The notes beneath the pieces are model-generated. The model searched no databases and was not told the DNA's origin. It saw nothing but the letters and a program-made list of their open reading frames with translations. Below are positions 1-6,836 of a DNA stretch of 29,543 nucleotides, piece by piece. A program made the position numbers and the translations under genes. Numbering within the stretch: the first letter of the stretch is position 1; each line of letters opens with the position of its first letter. The stretch is taken from the NCBI GenBank assembly GCA_002479245.1, contig DLMG01000341.1:3948-33490 (forward strand), given 5' to 3'. The DNA is from Verrucomicrobia subdivision 3 bacterium UBA7542. Lineage in GTDB: Bacteria > Verrucomicrobiota > Verrucomicrobiia > Limisphaerales > UBA11358.

Positions 1-996
1 ATGGTCAAATGCCCGCTGGAGCAGGTGATGGGCAGTTCCTTTCGCCGCTTTCTCTCCGCCGCGGACCAGGCCGCTCTGCGATCGCTCCTGAAACGAACGG
101 CCAAATCCGGCTCCAAAATCCAGGCGCTCCTGCACGCCGGCGATGGTGTGCAACTGCCGGCGCACCTCTCGATTCGTCCGCTGGCCAAGAATGGTTCCAA
201 AAGCGCGACCTTCGGCATCGTGGTGACCGACATGACGGAGGCCCGGCGCAACGAGGAAATGCTGCGGGCCTTGACGCACCGCGTGGTGCAAGTGCAGGAA
301 GCCGAGCGCGGGCGCGTGGCCCTCGAATTGCACGACAACATCACCCAGCTTCTCTGCGCCGTCCTCGCGCGCTGGGCGGCACTGGCGAACAAACTGCCGG
401 CGCGCTCGCCCCGTGAAATAATCCTGGCCGGCGGCTCCCGCGCCACCGCCGCGGCTGTTTCACGGGGCGAGAAAGCATCGCGGGGAGAGGTGATGAAACT
501 CAGCCAGATGCTCGGCCAGACGGTCGAAGAAGTGCAGCGCATCGCGCGCAATCTGCGGCCCAGCGTCCTGGACGAACTGGGCCTGGTCCCCGCCCTGCGC
601 GCCACCTGCACAGAGTTCGCAAATCGGACGGGCGTGTCCCTCAAGCTGGCCTGCAAGCCGTTGACCGCCCGGCTGCCCGCCGAAGGCGAGTTGGCGCTCT
701 ACCGCATCCTCCAGAATGCTTTGGAGAATGTGGAGAAGCACGCCCACGCCCGCCACGTTACCGTGCGCCTCAGGCAGCGCGCCTTCATTCAGTTGACGAT
801 CAATGACGACGGGATCGGCTTCGACCCGGAGCATCACGCGGCCAGACGAAAAGGAAAGGGCGGCCTTGGTCTGCTCAGCATGCGCGAGCGAGCGACCTAT
901 GTGGGCGGCGACTTCAAGATCAAATCCATTCGCGGCGCCGGCACGGAAATCGAGGTGCTCATTCCCCTGCCGCCAAGTGCCACGGCGGCTAACTGA
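1..996 (+). CDS. NarL/DesK-type sensor histidine kinase (HisKA_3), 5' end may lie outside window
   Basis: Sensor kinase that would autophosphorylate and pass phosphate to the LuxR-type regulator encoded 8 bp downstream. Residues 1-80 look like the end of a PAS/PAC domain (IVVTDMTEARRNEEML). HisKA_3 follows, with the phospho-acceptor His111 in ELHDNITQL, and the second DHp helix carries RNLRPSVLDELGL. The ATPase has an N-box (QNALENVEKHAHA), a G1 box (DDGIGFDPE) and a G2 box (GGLGLLSMRER). Residues 136-157 (SPREI...VSRGE) are encoded by a 67-bp palindromic mini-element placed between the two DHp helices, so the four-helix bundle turn is extended by 22 residues. The frame is open from the first base, so the true start and more sensor domains probably lie upstream. 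Function is clear from motifs; the signal is unknown. Confidence 0.93.
   Translation: MVKCPLEQVMGSSFRRFLSAADQAALRSLLKRTAKSGSKIQALLHAGDGVQLPAHLSIRPLAKNGSKSATFGIVVTDMTEARRNEEMLRALTHRVVQVQEAERGRVALELHDNITQLLCAVLARWAALANKLPARSPREIILAGGSRATAAAVSRGEKASRGEVMKLSQMLGQTVEEVQRIARNLRPSVLDELGLVPALRATCTEFANRTGVSLKLACKPLTARLPAEGELALYRILQNALENVEKHAHARHVTVRLRQRAFIQLTINDDGIGFDPEHHAARRKGKGGLGLLSMRERATYVGGDFKIKSIRGAGTEIEVLIPLPPSATAAN
405..471. repeat. Palindrome-ended mini-element, copy A (in frame in kinase gene)
   Basis: 67 bp. Left arm ctcgccccgtgaaata (405-420), right arm tttcacggggcgag (458-471), complementary over about 13-14 bp around a GC-rich centre. From base 406 it is exactly 22 codons, read SPREI...VSRGE. 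It lies at the turn between the DHp helices of the HisKA_3 kinase. Same family as 3691-3757, 8864-8930, 14697-14823 (two nested), 18270-18336 and 22861-22926. Confidence 0.9.
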
Positions 997-1004
997 ACTG
1001 ACTT

Positions 1005-1682
1005 ATGAAAAAAATCACTGTTCTGCTGGCGGAAGACCATACGATTGTGCGCGAGGGTTTTCGCAAGATGCTGGAGTTGGAAAACGATCTTCAAGTGGTC
1101 GGTGAAGCGGAAAATGGCCGCCAGGCCGTCGCCATGGTCAAAAAACTTCGTCCCGCCGTGGTGTTGATGGACATCGCAATGCCCCTGCTCAATGGTTTGG
1201 AGGCCACGCGCCAGGTGCTCAAAGCCGTCCCCAGCACCAAAGTACTCATTCTCTCCGCGCACAGTGATGACGCGTATGTCAAAAACGCGACCGAGTCCGG
1301 CGCGGTGGGATTTCTGCTCAAACAAACCTCCTCCCACGTCGTGTGCGAGGCAATTCGGGAAGTCCAAAAGGGAAAAACGTTTTTCAGCCCTACGATTGCC
1401 AGGCGTCTTCACCAACTGGATGGCAAGTCGCCGGATCGAGCCGGACGGCCGCAGTCGCGCAACGCCCGCCTGACTTCGCGCGAGATGGAGGTGCTCCAAC
1501 TGATTGCCGAAGGCAAAGCCAACAAGGAAACGGCCGCGGAACTGGGCGTCAGCATCAAGACCGTCGAAAAACATCGCGAGAAGGTCATGAGCAAGCTCGA
1601 CATCCACGACACCGCCGGACTCACCCGCTACGCCATCAGCGCGGGCATCATTGAGAGCAGCGTCCAGTTGACGATTGTTTAG
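1005..1682 (+). CDS. NarL/FixJ-family response regulator (REC + LuxR-type HTH)
   Basis: DNA-binding response regulator, 225 aa, partner of the HisKA_3 kinase just upstream (8-bp gap, same strand). The receiver domain spans about 1-120 with acidic pocket E10/D11, phospho-acceptor D56 (VVLMDIAMP), S84 in ILSAHS and K106. The GerE/LuxR-type helix-turn-helix is at about 150-212 (LTSREMEVLQLIAEGKANKE then VSIKTVEKHREKVMSKL). This is the only receiver protein in the window with a recognisable DNA-binding domain, which makes it a candidate, by inference only, for recognising the repeated 8-2-8 palindromic promoters nearby: NarL-family proteins are known to bind inverted sites with a 2-bp spacer. A hairpin at 1770-1785 follows the gene. 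Confidence 0.95.
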   Translation: MKKITVLLAEDHTIVREGFRKMLELENDLQVVGEAENGRQAVAMVKKLRPAVVLMDIAMPLLNGLEATRQVLKAVPSTKVLILSAHSDDAYVKNATESGAVGFLLKQTSSHVVCEAIREVQKGKTFFSPTIARRLHQLDGKSPDRAGRPQSRNARLTSREMEVLQLIAEGKANKETAAELGVSIKTVEKHREKVMSKLDIHDTAGLTRYAISAGIIESSVQLTIV

Positions 1683-1769
1683 CGCGAACGGAGCGCGTTC
1701 ACGCCGCTTCAGCGCACGAATCGGAGACAGGCCTGGCATTTACTGCGCCGCATCGCGATGAACGTTGAA

Positions 1770-1785
1770 GCGGGCTGAAGCCCGC
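1770..1785. terminator. Intergenic hairpin, possible terminator or dispersed repeat
   Basis: GCGGGCT-GA-AGCCCGC is a 7-bp perfect stem with a 2-nt centre, in the 175-bp gap after the LuxR-type regulator. No T-run follows, so intrinsic termination is uncertain. It may instead be one copy of a dispersed repeat. Confidence 0.4.
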
Positions 1786-1866
1786 GCTCCGTCACTAAAT
1801 GCAACAAAGTCTCAGTCGGGTTCTTTGCCGCACCCTGACGTTTTTTAATCAGCAGCATTGTTGGTT

Positions 1867-2151
1867 ATGAATAAAGACAACCTCTCTTTCTGGATGACTT
1901 TGGCCGGGACCGTTTGCTGGGGTGTTTGTTTTTGGTGGATGCGCCGGCTATCAATCAAACAGAATTTCCTTTTGGATCAGCTTCGCGAGCAGGGCAAACG
2001 AATCGAAAAGTTATCCCGGATCGAGCATGATCTCATCAAGGAAGTGCATCCGCAGGTCAGCGAGATCAAGGAAGGGATGGAAGAAATGATCGCGGTGGTG
2101 AAGGAAAATTCAGAAAACAATCCTCCGGCATCCCAAAAGAAGGGGCATTAG
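1867..2151 (+). CDS. Small single-pass membrane protein with cytoplasmic coiled coil (unknown function)
   Basis: 94 aa from the ATG at 1867; a TTG three codons upstream (1858) is a less likely start. One hydrophobic segment (about residues 8-25, FWMTLAGTVCWGVCFWW) is followed by RR and then a charged, heptad-like helix (LDQLREQGKRIEKLSRIEHD, then VSEIKEGMEEMIAVV) and a polar tail. The arrangement suggests a membrane-anchored coiled-coil protein with its C-terminus inside the cell. I do not recognise a family. It stands between the NarL-type pair and a divergent small gene, with no obvious operon partner. Confidence 0.65.
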   Translation: MNKDNLSFWMTLAGTVCWGVCFWWMRRLSIKQNFLLDQLREQGKRIEKLSRIEHDLIKEVHPQVSEIKEGMEEMIAVVKENSENNPPASQKKGH

Positions 2152-2254
2152 CCGAACAGGAACCACAAAACACAGGCTCAATATGCAACGGGTACAGTTG
2201 AACACTGTATCTGGAGCGCGGCTGAAAGACGGATCAGGCCGGACGCCAGACAAA

Positions 2255-2443
2255 TCAATGCGCCAGAAGGAGACGCATCAAAAGCACCATTCCCATTGAC
2301 AAACTGACAACCATTGCTCCGCCCAGAAAGTCAAACCTGGCCTCCGGTGTGCGATTCATGAAGAGTACCGAAGTCAAGAAATGGTGAAAGCCGCTTCGCC
2401 TCGCCCTGCCAAAAACTGTTTTCACCATTTCATGCTTTGACAT
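2255..2443 (-). CDS. Small membrane protein gene of the palindrome regulon (unknown function)
   Basis: 62 aa on the minus strand. The N-terminal half is basic (MSKHEMVKTVFGRARRSGFHH); the C-terminal half has a hydrophobic helix (about 40-60, GGAMVVSLSMGMVLLMRLLL). The main support for its being real is promoter context: on the minus strand the palindrome ATGGGGGAAACACCCCATAG ends 39 nt before this ATG, the geometry seen upstream of other genes here, and the sequence is identical to the copy before the MlaA-fusion gene at 23084. No family recognised. Expression is likely controlled together with the other palindrome genes. Confidence 0.6.
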   Translation of the reverse strand: MSKHEMVKTVFGRARRSGFHHFLTSVLFMNRTPEARFDFLGGAMVVSLSMGMVLLMRLLLAH

Positions 2444-2453
2444 AAAAACGGGG

Positions 2454-2502
2454 ATACTGTGGAGCCGTGCTCCTGAAAAATCTATGGGGTGTTTCCCCCA
2501 TA
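2454..2502 (-). promoter_or_regulatory. Palindromic promoter, copy 1 (minus strand, drives 2443-2255)
   Basis: Read on the minus strand: ATGGGGGAAACACCCCATAG (2501-2482), then CAGTAT (2459-2454) as a -10-like hexamer starting 23 nt after the palindrome. The asymmetric AG at the 3' side gives the direction and points to the small membrane-protein gene starting at 2443. Confidence 0.6.
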
Positions 2503-2731
2503 CAAATCCAAATGGTTTGATTGGAATTGGAGCGTCAAAAAATCATGAGGCAGGACCCGTTTCAGCGATGGGAGCGTCTTCGCTGCCACATCGCGGCCGG
2601 ATGGTTCTGTGGATGGAGAGTTTGCAGAAAGAATCGGGGCAGTGATGAAACGCGGCCTGCAACCGCCCGTTTGAGTGCATTTGCCGCGCGCAGAGAACGT
2701 CTTGATGCTTGCAATGTCCGCCGGAGTGAAC
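2503..2731. other. Regulatory spacer between two divergent palindromic promoters
   Basis: About 230 bp between promoter copy 1 (minus) and copy 2 (plus). Short frames exist on both strands but run through the palindromes and show no domain or composition typical of a protein. The run ending GAGAACGTCTTGATGCTTG (2693-2711) resembles the stretch upstream of the palindrome at 23031 (GAGAACGCTTTGATTCATG), so an upstream recognition element may exist here. Confidence 0.5.
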
Positions 2732-2778
2732 ATGGGGTAAACACCCCATAGTGCCCGCAAGGTTTGCCAGCTTATTAT
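2732..2778 (+). promoter_or_regulatory. Palindromic promoter, copy 2 (drives tandem-receiver gene)
   Basis: ATGGGGTAAACACCCCATAG at 2732-2751, then TATTAT at 2773-2778, 22 nt after the palindrome. ATG of the tandem-receiver gene is at 2789, 38 nt after the palindrome, with no Shine-Dalgarno sequence between. Confidence 0.7.
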
Positions 2779-2788
2779 TCATCTCGCC

Positions 2789-3817
2789 ATGAAAGATAAA
2801 ACAATCTCGCAAGCGGGAGAGTCAACCTGCGCGCCACTTCCGCCCTGTCGCATTCTCGTGGTGGATGACGACACGGGCATCCGCCAACTCAACACCGGAG
2901 CGTTGATTCGCTCCGGCTACCACGTGGACGCCGCCGCTGATGGCGCCGCCGCGTGGGAGGCGCTTAGTGCCGACAGCTACGATCTGATGATCACCGACCA
3001 CAACATGCCGAAGGTGTCAGGCGTTGAGTTGCTCAAGAAGCTGCGTGCCGCCCGCATGGTCGTGCCGGTCATCATGGCCACAGGAACATTGCCAAAGGAG
3101 GAATCCACCCGATACCCCTGGCTCCAACCCGCCGCTACGCTGCTCAAGCCCTATACCGTCGAAGAGATGTTGAGAACGGTGAAAAAGGTCCTGGGCGAAG
3201 CGGAGAGCACCGCCGACGGCTCCCAACTGTTTATGTTTATGAATCCTGCTATGAAAGACAACAAAACCTCGCAAGCGGGAGAGCCGGCGGGCGCATCACG
3301 GCAATGCCCAACGGATCCGCGCCACCGGATTCTCGTGGTGGATGACGATAGCGACCTTCGCCTGCTGTACACCGATGTGCTGGCTCTTCCCCGCTACCAC
3401 GTTGACGCCGCCGAAGATGGTGCAGCCGGCTGGGAGGCGCTTCAGGCCAACAACTACAATCTTCTGATTACCGAGCACAGCCTGCCCAAGCTGACCGGCG
3501 TTGAACTGGTCAGGAAGCTGCGTGCCGCCCGCATGGCCGTGCCGGTCGTCATGGCCGCAGGAAGATTGCCCACGCACGAACTGGCCCGAAACCCGTCGCT
3601 TCTACTGGCGGCCATGCTGGTGAAGCCCTTTGCCGTTGATGCGTTGCTGGACACGGTGAAAAACGTCCTGCGCGCGACCGACAGTCCCCGCTCGCCCCGT
3701 GAAATATTACTGGCCGCCGGCTCCAGCGGCTCCGCACCGCCTATTTCACGGGGCGAGCAGCTCGCGCCGCCGCCAAACTGGCAAAGCCAGCCATCAGTTG
3801 AGGGTTTACGGCTGTGA
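2789..3817 (+). CDS. Tandem receiver-domain protein; second receiver lacks the phospho-Asp
   Basis: 342 aa with two receiver domains and no output domain. REC1 (about 20-136) has DDD at 26-28, phospho-acceptor D70 (MITDHNMP), T98 and K120, so it should be phosphorylatable. REC2 (about 179-295) is a close copy, but the acceptor is E229 (LITEHSLP) and the Thr is A257, while K279 stays. It should therefore not be phosphorylated, and the Glu may mimic the phosphorylated state. The linker contains a copy of the N-terminus (M155-KDNKTSQAGE versus M1-KDKTISQAGE), showing that a tandem gene duplication was fused in frame. The C-terminal tail 302-323 is encoded by the palindromic mini-element. Likely a phosphate sink or relay protein for nearby kinases (inference). 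Confidence 0.9.
   Translation: MKDKTISQAGESTCAPLPPCRILVVDDDTGIRQLNTGALIRSGYHVDAAADGAAAWEALSADSYDLMITDHNMPKVSGVELLKKLRAARMVVPVIMATGTLPKEESTRYPWLQPAATLLKPYTVEEMLRTVKKVLGEAESTADGSQLFMFMNPAMKDNKTSQAGEPAGASRQCPTDPRHRILVVDDDSDLRLLYTDVLALPRYHVDAAEDGAAGWEALQANNYNLLITEHSLPKLTGVELVRKLRAARMAVPVVMAAGRLPTHELARNPSLLLAAMLVKPFAVDALLDTVKNVLRATDSPRSPREILLAAGSSGSAPPISRGEQLAPPPNWQSQPSVEGLRL
3691..3757. repeat. Palindrome-ended mini-element, copy B (C-terminal tail of receiver gene)
   Basis: 67 bp, ctcgccccgtgaaata (3691-3706) to tatttcacggggcgag (3742-3757): 16-bp perfect terminal inverted repeats. From 3692 it gives 22 codons, SPREI...ISRGE (residues 302-323). An almost identical copy with the same flanks is at 18270-18336, made by segmental duplication rather than a separate insertion. 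Confidence 0.93.
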
Positions 3818-3900
3818 TGATTCCAATCCCCGGTCCAGCGTCCAGTTGACGCTCCTCCAGCCCGGACACTTGTGCCAGGGCCGAATCCACGAAAACGCTT
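3758..3900. repeat. Promoter-upstream conserved segment, copy 1
   Basis: About 143 bp directly before the palindrome at 3901. It is nearly identical to 18337-18479 and, from about 3771, to 6595-6727. It holds aactggcaaagccagcc (a small hairpin) and tccagcgtccagttgacgct. The three copies align without visible gaps up to the palindrome, so the upstream segment and palindrome moved as one promoter module. Confidence 0.85.
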
Positions 3901-3946
3901 ATGGGGTGAACACCCCATAGCACCTGGTGTGTTCCATGCTTAAATT
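3901..3946 (+). promoter_or_regulatory. Palindromic promoter, copy 3 (drives hybrid kinase operon 4010-6473)
   Basis: ATGGGGTGAACACCCCATAG at 3901-3920: perfect 8-bp arms ATGGGGTG/CACCCCAT around AA. TAAATT at 3941-3946 is the -10-like hexamer, 21 nt after the palindrome. The kinase ATG is at 4010 with its own GGAG (3999-4002), so this transcript would have a leader of about 60 nt, unlike copies 6 and 8. Confidence 0.72.
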
Positions 3947-4009
3947 ATCATAAGCTAACCGCCAAAGGATTTTGATTATGTAAGCCAAAATTCATGGTGG
4001 AGTTGGGAT

Positions 4010-5647
4010 ATGAAGAGCAATCATCAAAACGAGAACGTAACAGGCCACGAGGCGTTGCGCGCCTCGGAAGTCAGTTATCGGCGGCTGTTCGAAGCGGCGA
4101 AGGACGGCATTTTGATCCTGGACGCCGACACGGGACGCATCAACGATGTGAATCCCTTCCTTTTTAATCTATTGGGTTTTTCCCGCAGTGAAATGGTCGG
4201 CAAAACCGTCGGCGAGCTTAGTCCGTTCAAGGACATCGAGTCGAACAAGGTCATGCTTGAGCGATTACAAAAGAGCGGGTATGTCCGCTATGAAGATCTG
4301 CCGCTGGAAACAAGGGACGGTCGCAAGATCGCCGTGGAGTTTGTCAGCAACGTGTATCAAGCCGGTGACCGCAACGTGATCCAATGCAACGTCCGCGACA
4401 TCACCGCACGCAAGCAAGCTGAAGAGCAGTTGAAGGCATCGTTCAAGGAAATTGGCGAGCTGAACACCAATATCCGGAATTTTTACCATACCCTCTCACA
4501 CGAACTGAAGACACCGCTCACCTCGGCCCGCGAGTTTATTTCCATTGTCATTGATGGTCTCGCCGGTCCGCTGAACGAAACCCAATTGGAGTATTTGGGC
4601 GTCGCCAAAGAGAGCTGCGATCAGTTGTGCCTCTATATCAACGACCTGTTGGACGTGACGAGACTGGAGACCGGCAAAATGAGGATCGAGTTCCAGACGC
4701 TGCCTTTGGTGGCGCTGGTTGAACGAGTGGTGGAAATACTGGCCCCGGCCGCGGCGGGAAAAGGTGTCAGCCTGATCTGTGACTGTCAACCGGACCTGCC
4801 GGCCGTCCCCATCGACAGGCAGCGCATCCTGCAGGTGCTGACGAATCTCACCACCAATGCCATAAAGTTTACCCCGGCAGGAGGGCACATTCGCCTGAGT
4901 CTCGGCGAAGCCCCGGCGGATCCCGAGTGCCTCCAGGTTGACGTTCGCGATACAGGGCGGGGCATTCCCGAGGACCAGCTCGACATGATCTTTAATCGCC
5001 GCTACCAGGCGAACTACAATGCCCATTCTGTCGATGCACAGATTGGCTTGGGCCTGGGCCTATACATTTGCCAGGAATTGGTGGACTTGCATGGAGGGCG
5101 TATCTGGGTGGAAAGCGAGATCGGAAAGGGCAGCACGTTTTCATTCGTGGTCCCGAAGCAGGCGATGAGGAAAGGCACGCACGTGCTCATCGTGGACGAC
5201 GATGACGGGGTGCGCGAAATGCTCCGCCTCACCCTGGAGGATCAACAGTTTGAGGTCACGACGGCTGAGGGGGGAAGTGAAGCGCTGCGACTGATGGAAA
5301 TGAAAACTCCGGACATCGTGGTGCTGGATTTGAAGATGGCTGGGCTGGATGGGCCGAGCACGTTGAAAGAGATCAGAATGAACTGGGGGTTTATTCCCGT
5401 GATCGTGTACACCGGCTACCCCGACGGCGATCTCGTGGGGCAGGCCATGGAATTTTCTCCCTTTACGTTGCTGACCAAGGCGTGCCCGCCGAAGCGGTTT
5501 GTCGAAACCGTCCGGCGAATGTGCCACACCCATGAGACTCGATTCCTGAAGAAGAACGGCAAGGCCGGCCAGGCGCCCGCAGTTCAGCGCGCCCGAAACC
5601 ATTTCACGAGCGAAGACCCCGCGCGACACCCCCCACTCAATTCATGA
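4010..5647 (+). CDS. Hybrid sensor histidine kinase (PAS-HisKA-HATPase-REC)
   Basis: 545 aa, no membrane segment, so a cytoplasmic sensor. One PAS domain (about 22-138) ends in the usual DITARKQAEE linker. HisKA has H164 in SHELKTPLT; the ATPase has N-box NLTTNAIKFTPAGG, G1 DTGRGIP and G2 IGLGLGLYICQELVDLHGGR. The C-terminal receiver (about 390-510) has DDDD, acceptor D440 (VVLDLKMAG), T468 and K490. GGAG lies 7 nt before the ATG. The stop overlaps the start of the next receiver gene by 4 bp (ATGA). The N-terminal 140 residues are nearly the same as those of the kinase at 6837, and the promoter too is duplicated. Likely donates phosphate to its own receiver and to the two small receivers downstream. 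Confidence 0.95.
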   Translation: MKSNHQNENVTGHEALRASEVSYRRLFEAAKDGILILDADTGRINDVNPFLFNLLGFSRSEMVGKTVGELSPFKDIESNKVMLERLQKSGYVRYEDLPLETRDGRKIAVEFVSNVYQAGDRNVIQCNVRDITARKQAEEQLKASFKEIGELNTNIRNFYHTLSHELKTPLTSAREFISIVIDGLAGPLNETQLEYLGVAKESCDQLCLYINDLLDVTRLETGKMRIEFQTLPLVALVERVVEILAPAAAGKGVSLICDCQPDLPAVPIDRQRILQVLTNLTTNAIKFTPAGGHIRLSLGEAPADPECLQVDVRDTGRGIPEDQLDMIFNRRYQANYNAHSVDAQIGLGLGLYICQELVDLHGGRIWVESEIGKGSTFSFVVPKQAMRKGTHVLIVDDDDGVREMLRLTLEDQQFEVTTAEGGSEALRLMEMKTPDIVVLDLKMAGLDGPSTLKEIRMNWGFIPVIVYTGYPDGDLVGQAMEFSPFTLLTKACPPKRFVETVRRMCHTHETRFLKKNGKAGQAPAVQRARNHFTSEDPARHPPLNS

Positions 5648-6066
5648 AAAAAATACTCATTGTCGAAGACGATCAGAAAACCGCCATGGCTTTGGTTATT
5701 CGACTCAAAGCCAATGGCTACAACGCATCCATCGCGCCTGATGCGATCGCCGGGGCAAGCCAGGCCCGCGCAATTAAACCTGACTTGATCCTGCTGGACA
5801 TTTCCCTGCCAGCGGGCGATGGCTTCCAACTGGCAGAAACCTTTCTCCGCATGCCCGAAACGAATGGAACACCGGTTATTTTCATCACCGCATCCAAGGA
5901 CCCCGAACTCATGCAAAAAGTCATGCAGTTGGGGGCTATCGGCCTGTTCGAGAAACCGTTCGATACCGAAAAATTGCTCGGCAGCATCGACGATAAATTC
6001 AACCGCATGACGGACTTGTTGAATGCCCGACAGTGTTCCGCCGCCAGCAATCAACTTAAACGGTGA
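5644..6066 (+). CDS. Single-domain response regulator (REC only)
   Basis: 140 aa, a lone receiver with ED/D at 8-10, acceptor D52 (ILLDISLPAGDG), T82 and K104 (FEKPF). No output domain; the last 25 residues are an unstructured tail. It starts inside the stop of the hybrid kinase (4-bp overlap) and its own stop overlaps the GTG of the next receiver gene, so all three are translationally coupled. Likely an intermediate in a phosphorelay or a protein-protein output. About half identical to the next receiver, with the same LPAGDG signature, so the pair arose by duplication. Confidence 0.93.
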   Translation: MKKILIVEDDQKTAMALVIRLKANGYNASIAPDAIAGASQARAIKPDLILLDISLPAGDGFQLAETFLRMPETNGTPVIFITASKDPELMQKVMQLGAIGLFEKPFDTEKLLGSIDDKFNRMTDLLNARQCSAASNQLKR

Positions 6067-6473
6067 AGAGCATCCTCATCATCGAAGATAACCGGAAAAT
6101 CGCCCTGGCGCTGACCCTTCGGATCAAATCCGCCGGCTATGAGACAACCACGGCTTACGACGGTTTGACTGGATTGGATGCCGCAGTCAAAAATCCCCCG
6201 GACCTGGTGCTGTTGGACATCTGCCTGCCCGCCGGCGATGGCTTTGCCCTGTCCGAAAGAATCCAAACTCTCCTCCCCACGCCCACTCCCGTTATTTTTA
6301 TTACAGCCAGCAAGCAGCCCGGCTTCCGCCAAAAAGCAAACGAACAGGGAGCGGCGGGATATTTCGAGAAGCCATACGAGGCGAAAGAGCTTCTCGCCGC
6401 GATTCAGAACGCCCTCGACCCACCCGGCCATGGATCACTCGCTCCAAAACATGAGACTCAAACTTGCGCATGA
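6063..6473 (+). CDS. Single-domain response regulator (REC only), paralogue of the previous gene
   Basis: 136 aa from a GTG start at 6063 that overlaps the previous stop (GTGA). Receiver motifs: EDN at 8-10, acceptor D52 (VLLDICLPAGDG), Thr in FITASKQPG and Lys in FEKPY. No output domain. Last gene of the three-gene kinase/receiver unit started by the palindromic promoter at 3901; the next gene has its own promoter. Confidence 0.92.
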   Translation: MKSILIIEDNRKIALALTLRIKSAGYETTTAYDGLTGLDAAVKNPPDLVLLDICLPAGDGFALSERIQTLLPTPTPVIFITASKQPGFRQKANEQGAAGYFEKPYEAKELLAAIQNALDPPGHGSLAPKHETQTCA

Positions 6474-6594
6474 ACAAAACCATGATTTCCAAGGACTCTT
6501 TCAGAACGGAGCGCCCGCCATCACCGCTTGAGAGTTCGAACCGGACCGTGGCTCATAATGAAGGCGGAATAAGGAAGAAGAATCACGACGCGGA

Positions 6595-6727
6595 CGCCGC
6601 CAAACTGGCAAAGCCAGCCATCAGCCGATGGTTTGCAGTTATGATGATTCCAATCCCCGGTCCAGCGTCCAGTTGACGCTCCTCCAGCCCGGACACTTGT
6701 GCCGGGGCTGAATCCACGAAAACGCTT
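6595..6727. repeat. Promoter-upstream conserved segment, copy 2
   Basis: Matches 3768-3900 and 18347-18479 up to the palindrome. It lacks the mini-element that precedes the other two copies, so the match starts just inside the element's right flank (cgccgccaaactggcaaagc). Confidence 0.85.
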
Positions 6728-6773
6728 ATGGGGTGAACACCCCATAGCACCTGGCATCTTCGATGCTTAAATA
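6728..6773 (+). promoter_or_regulatory. Palindromic promoter, copy 4 (drives giant hybrid kinase cluster)
   Basis: ATGGGGTGAACACCCCATAG at 6728-6747 and TAAATA at 6768-6773, 21 nt on. It precedes the gene cluster 6837-18012, in which all later gaps are 13 bp or less, so this could be the promoter for the whole 11-kb run. Confidence 0.72.
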
Positions 6774-6836
6774 ATCATAAGCTAACCGCCAAAGGATTTT
6801 GATTTTGTAAGCCAAAATTCATGGTGGAGTTGGGAT

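Larger units (their letters stand above)
6474..6836. other. 363-bp intergenic region holding a duplicated promoter module
   Basis: From about 6595 the sequence is a near copy of 3770-4009: upstream segment, palindrome, -10-like box and a kinase leader (gctaaccgccaaaggatttt). The first 120 bp (6474-6594) match nothing else in the window. A 70-codon plus-strand frame (6464-6676) crosses the repeat and is not convincing. Confidence 0.75.

Noticed and set aside
405..471. Mini-element as an insertion sequence or CRISPR-like repeat
   Set aside because: Too short to encode a transposase, centres differ, copies are dispersed and not arrayed.
2482..2760. Frames on both strands between the two divergent palindromes
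   Set aside because: They include palindrome sequence at their ends, have no domain and lie in a region best read as regulatory.
3454..3918. Minus-strand frames starting MGCSPHKRFRGF, present also at 6521-6757 and 18189-18521
   Set aside because: They start in the palindrome itself and are alike only because the promoter segment is a DNA duplication; they run through the mini-element and antisense to a receiver gene. Conservation without gaps is explained by recent duplication.
6464..6676. 70-codon plus-strand frame after the second small receiver gene
   Set aside because: Runs into the duplicated promoter segment; the same segment in the other copies does not keep this frame.
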